Shown here: positions 1-5,118 of the stretch, piece by piece
How the letters are laid out: each line of letters begins with the position of its first letter
How positions within the stretch are numbered: position 1 is the first letter of the stretch
Origin: Candidatus Cloacimonadota bacterium
GTDB taxonomy: Bacteria; Cloacimonadota; Cloacimonadia; JGIOTU-2
DNA: 5,118 bases
Direction: 5' to 3'
NCBI GenBank assembly: GCA_014382685.1
Contig: JACNJG010000083.1
Span: forward strand, 1-5,118
Position numbers and translations under genes: made by a program
Notes under the pieces: generated by a model
The model's input: only the letters and a program-made list of their open reading frames with translations
Databases searched by the model: none
What the model was told of the DNA's origin: nothing

Positions 1-85
1 CGTCAAGATATACAATATTAAATCAAGCATTCCCGGATTTCATCAGTTAGTAGGCAATTGAGTTCAGAAAATGCGGAAATACTGG

Positions 86-105
86 ATTCCCGTTTCCACG
101 GGAAT
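86..105. repeat. Perfect 20-bp inverted repeat ATTCCC-N8-GGGAAT, with downstream T run
   Basis: ATTCCCGT (86-93) and ACGGGAAT (98-105) form an 8-bp perfect stem around a TTCC loop. The flanks TGG...GACATC are like those of the widespread 'TGGATTCCCG...CGGGAATGAC' interspersed repeats. The shape fits the ATTCCC-N8-GGGAAT consensus known as dRS3 in Neisseria, though no relation by descent can be claimed. On the plus strand a run of nine T (112-120) begins 6 bases after the stem, so it could also act as a terminator for a plus-strand gene ending at the left edge. The gap before the T run weakens that reading. Confidence 0.6.
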
Positions 106-185
106 GACATCTTTTTTTTTGGTGTAAATCACGAGTCGGTCATGAAGGAAACAACTATGGACGGATACAGAATTTTCAATCTTCG

Positions 186-277
186 GAAAAAGTAACTCAA
201 CATTCCGACCTGTCTCGACGTAATAAATAGAAGTCGGATGTTGAGTACGCAAGATCGGAATCTTGCGTTACTTTTCA
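186..277. repeat. Cluster of three related ~20-bp repeat copies in mixed orientation
   Basis: Three copies of a TCGGAATsTTGmGTTACTTTT-like unit are visible: minus strand 208-188 (TCGGAATGTTGAGTTACTTTT), plus strand 234-248 (TCGGATGTTGAGTAC, two single-base deletions) and plus strand 255-275 (TCGGAATCTTGCGTTACTTTT). The first and second form the large hairpin. The third sits in its own hairpin, ACGCAAGAT-CGGA-ATCTTGCGT at 247-268, a perfect 9-bp stem with a 4-base loop. The layout suggests a REP-like interspersed intergenic element rather than chance. Confidence 0.6.
187..248 (-). terminator. Candidate Rho-independent terminator of the large gene
   Basis: Plus-strand arms 196-209 (CTCAACATTCCGAC) and 233-245 (GTCGGATGTTGAG) pair over 13 bp with one bulged T at 204. 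Three more pairs (192-194 with 246-248) extend the stem past a bulged A. The loop is about 23 bases. Read on the minus strand, the stem is followed directly by TTTTT (187-191). It starts about 50 bases after the stop codon of the large gene. The long loop and short T run make it weaker than a textbook terminator, and the arms also belong to a repeat family (see 186-277). Confidence 0.5.
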
Positions 278-297
278 TTTTTCTTTACATCTCGGGC

Positions 298-573
298 TCA
301 TCTCATATAAAGCAATTTCTTGATCGTCTGCTTATTCCCTGCTTTCAGCACATAAAAATATATACCATTTGCAATGCTTCTCTCATGCTGATCGGTGCCG
401 TCCCAGACTACGGAGACTTGGTGACCTTGAGACGTGGAGACGATGGGTAGGATTTTTACTTTCTGCCCCTTTATATTATAGATCTCAATCGTTGCTTTTT
501 GACTGGCAGGCATATAGAAGGAAATTGTTGTTTCAGCACTAAAGGGATTGGGGAAATTCTTCAAAAGAGTAAG
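298..573 (-). other. C-terminal sorting / FlgD-Ig-like tail
   Basis: The last 90 or so residues follow an acidic linker (AVDEEIPEENT). They read 'LLKNFPNPFSAETTISFYMP', 'ATIEIYNIKGQKVKIL', 'VVWDGTDQHERSIANGIYFY' and 'KQTIKKLLYMR'. This is the pattern shared by type IX secretion type A sorting domains and FlgD-Ig-like C-termini. In Bacteroidetes such tails direct export through the type IX system and are removed on surface attachment. In Cloacimonadota and similar phyla the same tail is widespread on exported proteins, but its handling is less well established. The ending at a basic, hydrophobic strand is intact, so the gene is complete at its 3' end. Confidence 0.85.
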
Positions 574-3500
574 TGTGTTTTCTTCAGGAATTTCTTCATC
601 AACTGCATAGATCGGAGCACCGAATTCATAACATCCCATATCAACAATATCATAACCGGATCCGGTACCGTCCCATATCCTCACATTCCCATCGAGGTCT
701 GCAAAAGAATGAACATACATATTATTTCCCGCATCAATACAGGGAGAATTATAGGTGAGATGGTAATCGTTATTTGTTGTATCAGCAAAGTTTGGATCAA
801 GAGCAAGATTGCCTGTTCCTGCCCAATAGTCGGACACATCACAATAAGAAATCGTCACTTTCGTTGTATCGACGCACCATACATCCTGAGGAAGGTTATC
901 CCAAAGAATGGAATTGTTAATAGTTAGAGTTTTTGTACCGAGATGACTTATCCCCCCTCCTTGATTGCTGACTCTATTATTCGTAATTGTAGTATTGAAA
1001 ATCTCAACTTCGGCATCATTTACATAAAAAGCTCCGCCCTTCGAGCTTGAGTGATTACTATTATTTTCATAGAAAAGGCAATTGTCCACACTCACAAAAG
1101 ATTGACCGCCGCAGTATATTCCTGCGCCGATTGTTGCTTCATTGAAATATATTTTCGTTTGAGAGATCGATAGATTCGATGCATTACATTTCAGCGCTCC
1201 GCCACTTTGAGAAACATTTGAACCAAATGAGCAGCTATCTATCTTCACAACCTGGCAATCATCAAAATAAAGTCCTCCACCGCTTGATGCTGCAGCGCAA
1301 TTGCTGAATGAAGAATTTTTCACCCTTATCGTATCAACTTCTGTGAATAGCATAGCACCACCTTCGCCGACAGTGAGCACTTCGCAGACATCGAAGATAC
1401 ATCCGCTTACTTCGATGAAAGAAATATCTTTCAGATATGCAGCACCTCCTGAAAACTCGTTGCTCTCGCAATTCACAAATATAGCATTATCCAGAACAAG
1501 ATCACCAATAAATTCAGCGAAGAGGGCGCCGCCTTCATCAGCATTGCAGTCCTCGAATATAGAGTTTTGAATTGACACCTCCGCACTGTTCACACTCCAT
1601 ATTGCACCGCCGTCATAAGATGAAGTACAGTTGTAGAAGATGCAGTTATTTATCGTGAAAGAACCGTTTGCACTTATCGCTCCACCATAACCGCTGTTAT
1701 CGAAGTTCTCAAATGCGATACCTTCAATAAGGATATTTTCATGGAAACCGAGCATAAAGCCGGTGCCGGAATGTTCTCCGTCAATGCAGCAGTACGAGGA
1801 TCCATGTTCTGATCTTATTGTAATATTGTCTTTGGGTATCACCAGGTCTGTGTTCATCGGACCTGTATAAGTGCCGTCAGCAAGAAGAAGAATATCGCCT
1901 GCATTAAGTGCATCCAATCCTTCAGAAATGGTCGTAAAATCTCCTGTACCGTCGGGGTTTACATACACAGTTTTTGATGTGTCCGGCAGTACATGTATAT
2001 AATTCGCTTTTGTTATCGTCGAAGTGATCCCGAATTGGTCGGCAACTAAGAGCGTAACTGTTTTCAAACCATCCTCATTATATATGTGTTGGGGGTTCGT
2101 TTGATACGAGAGATATCCATCTCCGAAATCCCAATCCCATGCTAAGATAGGACCGGTTTCTGCAAAAGCCCGTTGATAAAATTGCACGGTAAAAGGTTCC
2201 TGCCCGTAAAATCTGTCTGCAATAAATTCTGCGTGTACAGGACAATCATTTGTGAAAACTTTTACATCATCGATATACACTCCTTCAGCAAAATCTTCGT
2301 CATCGCTGACAAACCGGAACCGCAGCTGTGACTCAGTGCCTGCAGGGATGAATGACAGATCATACTCATATTCCAGCCAGTCATTTTTGGTGGTGAGGAC
2401 GGGCAGTGCACCTCCACTTCCAATAAAATCCAGTGTGATCCATTCAGAACCATCGAACACTTCTACATAAATGCCATCCACGCCATAATTTGTGAATTCA
2501 TACCAACACCAGAAAGAGAGGGTTGGGCTCGTTCCAATGGGAAAAGCTATGGACTCAAGCACTTCCTGAACATCGTCCGGGTAATGTATTGAATCTTCAA
2601 TTCCACAATACCAGCTATAGTTCCCGGAAAATGCTTTGCGGTCTGTGAGATGCCAAAGGTCGTCAGTACCCCAATGTGTCCATTTGTCATCTCCTTCTTC
2701 CATATTATCGGAAAATCCTGTTTCTCCAATTGTAAAAACGAAGGTGTCCACACATGTATAGCCAAGACTGTCTGAAAATGTCAGCTCAATATCCGCAAAA
2801 ACAGGCGGAGTACAGTTTTGATCTATACTGAATTCAATAATCACTTCGGCGCACTGGCTCGCAGAGATATCTCCTATCGACCAGGAAGTGGAAGGAATAG
2901 TTATATCAGGACAATCGGTTTGAGCGGTTACAATTGTGTTCAACGAAGGTACAAGTCCGGTATTTTTCACAATAAGATGGGGATGTACTATTTCGTTGGA
3001 CTCAGGTAAACCATTTCCGTTGCCATTCAAAGAATCCCATACTTCATGATAGATATATTCGATTTTTGGAAGGGCTCCTGTAACCGATAATATACCATCC
3101 CATGCAGAACCGGAGCTGTCGGTTATAATATAATCAATTGGAATAACAGTACCACTGGCAAGAGAGCTATCTGCAAAGAACAAAAAGACATCGTCCACAA
3201 ATAATGCAGATTTGGGTTCAAGGTGGGAAATAAAATGAGTGCTGTCTATCATTGTGATGAGATCACTATCTGAAAAGAGAGTTATTTCAATGCTATCTGC
3301 CGGCATCTGTCCGAAATTATGAAAGCCCGCATCTATGCTAACAATCGTTCCCGGTGTTACATAACCGTGTATCGAATTATTGGTTGCATACGAATCGATC
3401 ATTACATAGGGTTGATCTGCGATTACCTGAATCGTGCTCTGGTATGGCAGAAAATTCTGAGCGGTCACAGTGACAAGCATGTCATCGATCACGTTGCCGG

Positions 3501-5118
3501 TTGAGACTGAAAAGTACACCTCTCCCTGCAAGTCGGTGTAGGCAGTTTGATACACATCATCGTCCTGCATGATGCAGACAAGAGCATTTTGAAGCGGATC
3601 CGCACCGTCTTTCACTGTGACTGTCATATCGCAATTTCCAACTGTTATACTATCGGGATGATTAACTAGCAGATTCTGTGGGAGATCAGTCCAGATGGGC
3701 ATTTCCGGCTCGCCAAGCAAATTTGTCTGGTACTCGCACCAACGAAAGACATTTTCATTTCTCGAATAAGGTACATACACTGATTTTGTCAGCGCAAGTG
3801 TTGATCCAATATTATAGATTTCTTCCTGAAAAAGCTGCTTATAAAATTCCTGATCGAAGATATCGGAATAACCGTATAGAGGATTTCCCGGACTTCCCCA
3901 TCCATAGCGGGAATTTCCGATAAAGGCGACTCCGCCTCCATTAGGATTGTTTATCCAATGCTCTGCAATACAGTTGTAATCAAACGCAGCGGGCCAGCAC
4001 CCGATCGTGTACCAGATGGAAAACGCCGGTGCATTGGTAAGCGCGTCCATATCGCTGTTGTAAAGATGGTCACTACCGATGCCCATTACAGAGTACCATG
4101 CATGCCCATTGTGATTTATGATGTGCTGTCCTCCATTCAGATTGAGCATCACATCCTCGTAATACAAATTTCCCATGGATTGATACAATTTTGTGATCGG
4201 ATCGAATCTTTCAGGCACGTAAGCATCATCGATGAGATTTTTGCTTAAGCCGGAGTCTGTGTACGGGTCATTCCACAGCACGGACGCAAGGAACATCATA
4301 TCCAATTGATAATCGACAGGTGGATTTTTCTCATAAGTGAGGATTTTATCCACGAAAGCAACTGCTTCAGCGCTCGTTTCTACGGATGCACGACCCACAA
4401 ACACATCAGGGTACATGTCAATGTTGTCTTCAAGCTCACCATATACCTCATTGCCGTTGTCATCCCATGTGCCGTCCAGATCGGAAAAATAGAGATCACA
4501 TGGCAGTAAATTATGCCAATATTGACCGTATTCACAATCGAAAGCAAACGCTTCTCTATAAGGTACAAAGTTTGTATCTCCTCCAAGTAAGATCCATAAA
4601 GTACCATGATTTTGATAATAATCTTTGATGAAATTTCTCACCTTTTCTGCATTATCGATACCCTCATAATTATCATATATATAGGAAGTTGAAACAATTG
4701 AAGCGCTTATACCTTTCTGAGTTTTCCAGTCTGCAAGAGGTTGAAAATCCGCAGTGAAATTATCTGTTGTAATGATCACATATTCATAAATGTCATTTTG
4801 TTCTTTAAATATAATATCTGGATCATAAATATCGCTTTTATTATAGACAATATTCGACAGTTGATCGTTCAGGAATTCTTGGGCGGTTGTACTCCTCTGA
4901 TCGATCGTTATGCCGGTCTTTTTGCTCTCTGCATAGGTAATTTCAACTTCGAGTTCTGTTATGAATGTGAGTTCTTTCTTTATCGGATCGTATTGAAAAG
5001 GGCTAACCAAAATCGAGCCGATATGGTAACCTGAAAGAAAGCCGGATTTTGTTTTTTGTATAATATATTCCGGATAGGAAGCATGCTTCCCATAGATTGC
5101 GGGATCAGCAGGAATAAA
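298..5118 (-). CDS. Secreted gingipain-like (C25) cysteine peptidase with PKD, beta-helix and C-terminal sorting tail; 5' partial
   Basis: The frame is open from the right edge to TGA at 300-298, giving 1606 visible residues (numbered here from the edge). The true start lies outside. TTG at 5010 is a poor start: it has no ribosome binding site, and the 36 upstream codons continue a C25-type propeptide (SYPEYIIQKTKSGF). Domains, approximate: propeptide tail 1-86; C25 catalytic domain 111-468; Ig-like 489-566; two beta-sandwich spacers 569-684 and 685-798, the second with a 'GNGNGLPESNEIV' opening as in CARDB-like modules; MAM/jelly-roll-like 801-957, ending 'VYIDDVKVF'; PKD 960-1044 with WDFGDG; pectate-lyase-like beta-helix 1049-1501; sorting tail 1516-1606. 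Family knowledge: C25 enzymes are secreted endopeptidases matured by propeptide removal. Inferred role: extracellular proteolysis at the cell surface, with the stalk binding a polymer or surface. Substrate specificity cannot be read. No frameshift or internal stop is seen. The signal peptide, promoter and operon context are outside the window. Confidence 0.95.
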   Translation of the reverse strand, partial: FIPADPAIYGKHASYPEYIIQKTKSGFLSGYHIGSILVSPFQYDPIKKELTFITELEVEITYAESKKTGITIDQRSTTAQEFLNDQLSNIVYNKSDIYDPDIIFKEQNDIYEYVIITTDNFTADFQPLADWKTQKGISASIVSTSYIYDNYEGIDNAEKVRNFIKDYYQNHGTLWILLGGDTNFVPYREAFAFDCEYGQYWHNLLPCDLYFSDLDGTWDDNGNEVYGELEDNIDMYPDVFVGRASVETSAEAVAFVDKILTYEKNPPVDYQLDMMFLASVLWNDPYTDSGLSKNLIDDAYVPERFDPITKLYQSMGNLYYEDVMLNLNGGQHIINHNGHAWYSVMGIGSDHLYNSDMDALTNAPAFSIWYTIGCWPAAFDYNCIAEHWINNPNGGGVAFIGNSRYGWGSPGNPLYGYSDIFDQEFYKQLFQEEIYNIGSTLALTKSVYVPYSRNENVFRWCEYQTNLLGEPEMPIWTDLPQNLLVNHPDSITVGNCDMTVTVKDGADPLQNALVCIMQDDDVYQTAYTDLQGEVYFSVSTGNVIDDMLVTVTAQNFLPYQSTIQVIADQPYVMIDSYATNNSIHGYVTPGTIVSIDAGFHNFGQMPADSIEITLFSDSDLITMIDSTHFISHLEPKSALFVDDVFLFFADSSLASGTVIPIDYIITDSSGSAWDGILSVTGALPKIEYIYHEVWDSLNGNGNGLPESNEIVHPHLIVKNTGLVPSLNTIVTAQTDCPDITIPSTSWSIGDISASQCAEVIIEFSIDQNCTPPVFADIELTFSDSLGYTCVDTFVFTIGETGFSDNMEEGDDKWTHWGTDDLWHLTDRKAFSGNYSWYCGIEDSIHYPDDVQEVLESIAFPIGTSPTLSFWCWYEFTNYGVDGIYVEVFDGSEWITLDFIGSGGALPVLTTKNDWLEYEYDLSFIPAGTESQLRFRFVSDDEDFAEGVYIDDVKVFTNDCPVHAEFIADRFYGQEPFTVQFYQRAFAETGPILAWDWDFGDGYLSYQTNPQHIYNEDGLKTVTLLVADQFGITSTITKANYIHVLPDTSKTVYVNPDGTGDFTTISEGLDALNAGDILLLADGTYTGPMNTDLVIPKDNITIRSEHGSSYCCIDGEHSGTGFMLGFHENILIEGIAFENFDNSGYGGAISANGSFTINNCIFYNCTSSYDGGAIWSVNSAEVSIQNSIFEDCNADEGGALFAEFIGDLVLDNAIFVNCESNEFSGGAAYLKDISFIEVSGCIFDVCEVLTVGEGGAMLFTEVDTIRVKNSSFSNCAAASSGGGLYFDDCQVVKIDSCSFGSNVSQSGGALKCNASNLSISQTKIYFNEATIGAGIYCGGQSFVSVDNCLFYENNSNHSSSKGGAFYVNDAEVEIFNTTITNNRVSNQGGGISHLGTKTLTINNSILWDNLPQDVWCVDTTKVTISYCDVSDYWAGTGNLALDPNFADTTNNDYHLTYNSPCIDAGNNMYVHSFADLDGNVRIWDGTGSGYDIVDMGCYEFGAPIYAVDEEIPEENTLTLLKNFPNPFSAETTISFYMPASQKATIEIYNIKGQKVKILPIVSTSQGHQVSVVWDGTDQHERSIANGIYFYVLKAGNKQTIKKLLYMR
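616..1974 (-). other. Right-handed beta-helix (pectate-lyase/PMP-like) domain
   Basis: The domain opens with 'KTVYVNPDGTGDFTTISEGLDAL' and 'GDILLLADGTYTG', the usual entry of secreted parallel beta-helix proteins. It continues through about ten imperfect coils of 25-29 residues (codons within about 895-1720). Each coil carries a GGAI/GGAL/GGGL-type turn and a strand ending F-x-x-C or F-x-x-N, resembling Chlamydia-type polymorphic membrane protein repeats. It closes with 'DPNFADTTNNDYHL', 'SPCIDAGN', 'DLDGNVRIWDG' and 'DIVDMGCYEF', a cap common in beta-helix proteins of FCB and uncultured bacteria. No pectate lyase or other polysaccharide-cleaving residues can be assigned, so binding or adhesion is as likely as catalysis. 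Confidence 0.85.
895..1686 (-). repeat. Ten imperfect beta-helix coil repeats, 75-87 bp period, protein-level
   Basis: The coils are recognised by GG-A/G-[ILMFA] turns (GGAI, GGAI, GGAL, GGAA, GGAM, GGGL, GGAL, GAGI, GGAF, GGGI) alternating with strands CIFYNC, SIFEDC, AIFVNC, CIFDVC, SSFSNC, CSFGSN, TKIYFN, CLFYEN, TTITNN and SILWDN. The spacing between equivalent residues is 27, 26, 28, 29, 27, 25, 26, 29 and 27. The repeat is conserved in structure rather than DNA; the codons differ from coil to coil. This argues for old duplications under structural selection rather than recent expansion. Confidence 0.85.
1987..2718 (-). other. MAM/jelly-roll-like domain followed by PKD domain
   Basis: The first module (about 2248-2718) starts 'GFSDNMEEGDDKWTHWG', continues with 'LWHLTDRKAFSGNYSWYCG' and 'LSFWCWYEF', and closes with 'VYIDDVKVF'. 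This is the pattern of MAM-like beta-sandwiches found in secreted proteases and adhesins of FCB bacteria. The second (about 1987-2241) is a PKD domain with the diagnostic WDWDFGDG, then 'NPQHIYNEDG' and 'KTVTLLVAD'. Both are non-catalytic. They probably act as spacers or in glycan/protein binding between the protease and the beta-helix. The PKD call is strong; the MAM call rests on overall pattern only. Confidence 0.75.
3715..4788 (-). other. Peptidase C25 (gingipain-type) catalytic domain
   Basis: This is the protease core of the large gene. Seen in order: 'YVIITTDNF' at the entry strand; 'LLGGDTNFVPYRE'; 'DVFVGRASVET' followed by 'VDKILTYEKNP'; the His motif 'INHNGHAW' with His codon at 4104-4102; the Cys motif 'YTIGCWPAAFD' with Cys codon at 3999-3997; then 'GGGVAFIGNSRYGWGSPG'. 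The His and Cys lie 35 residues apart and in the His-then-Cys order of gingipains, where the pair is about 33 apart, so the dyad looks intact. One variation is GHA where many relatives have GHG. The domain is about 360 residues, usual for the family. The fold is caspase-like (clan CD). An Arg, Lys or other preference cannot be assigned from sequence alone. Confidence 0.88.

Larger units (their letters stand above)
1..297. other. Intergenic region without a supported gene
   Basis: No convincing coding region is seen on either strand. At the left edge two plus-strand frames are open: one reads VKIYNIKSSIPGFHQLVGN and stops at TGA 59-61, and another stops at TAG 48-50. Either could be the tail of an unseen gene converging on the large one. 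The remainder holds the inverted repeat at 86-105 with its T run, about 65 bases of unremarkable sequence (121-185), and the repeat cluster at 186-277. No tRNA, rRNA or CRISPR structure is visible. Confidence 0.7.

Noticed and set aside
1..40. Promoter-like TTGACG (minus strand, positions 6-1) and AT-rich TATATC (14-7) at the left edge
   Set aside because: The two boxes are adjacent rather than spaced about 17 bases apart, and any target gene would be outside the window.
64..252. 62-codon minus-strand open frame downstream of the large gene
   Set aside because: It is built from the inverted repeat (DVIPVETGIQ) and the repeat cluster (GRNVELL), starts at a TTG within a hairpin, and is the kind of spurious frame these repeats generate.
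238..450. 70-codon plus-strand open frame
   Set aside because: It begins in the repeat hairpin and runs antisense through the sorting tail of the large gene; no recognisable protein features.
499..927. 142-codon plus-strand open frame antisense to the beta-helix end
   Set aside because: It lies fully inside the strongly supported minus-strand gene, and its translation has no family pattern; treated as a shadow.
895..1686. DNA-level tandem repeat or CRISPR-like array
   Set aside because: The periodicity of 75-87 bases is only at protein level; there are no identical direct repeats, and the region is fully explained by beta-helix coils.
4999..5010. TTG at 5010 as the start codon of the large gene
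   Set aside because: The frame stays open for 36 more codons to the window edge with propeptide-like sequence, and there is no purine-rich ribosome binding site before the TTG. The gene is better treated as 5' partial.

Overview
The window is dominated by one very large minus-strand gene. It fills everything from position 298 to the right edge, and its 5' end lies outside the window. The 297 bases to its left are non-coding as far as can be seen. Organism (inference): the protein joins a gingipain-type (C25) peptidase to PKD and beta-helix modules and ends in a C-terminal sorting/FlgD-Ig-like tail ('NFPNPF ... IYNIKGQ ... WDGTD ... GIYFY'). That architecture is typical of the Bacteroidetes/FCB assemblage and of related uncultured phyla such as Cloacimonadota or Marinimicrobia. 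Base composition is moderate, near 40% G+C by eye. No taxonomic marker is present, so the assignment is tentative.

Layout. 1-61: edge sequence with two short open plus-strand frames; the longer starts VKIYNIK and stops at 59-61. 86-105: perfect inverted repeat ATTCCC-N8-GGGAAT, followed by a run of nine T at 112-120. 186-277: cluster of three related copies of a roughly 20-bp sequence in mixed orientation. It forms two adjacent hairpins, one of which is a good terminator candidate for the minus-strand gene. 298-5118: the large gene, with no stop from the window edge to TGA at 300-298.

The protein, as visible (1606 residues, N-terminus missing), reads in order: tail of a C25-type propeptide; C25 caspase-like catalytic domain with an apparently intact His/Cys dyad; Ig-like domain; two beta-sandwich spacer domains; a jelly-roll (MAM-like) domain; a PKD domain; a right-handed beta-helix of at least ten coils that ends in a 'DPNF...SPCIDAGN...DLDG' closing module; and a C-terminal sorting tail. 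It is best read as a secreted, probably cell-surface-anchored protease carrying a long adhesive or carbohydrate-binding stalk. The most distinctive feature seen directly is a ladder along the beta-helix: five successive coils place Cys at one stacked position, and the next five place Asn there.
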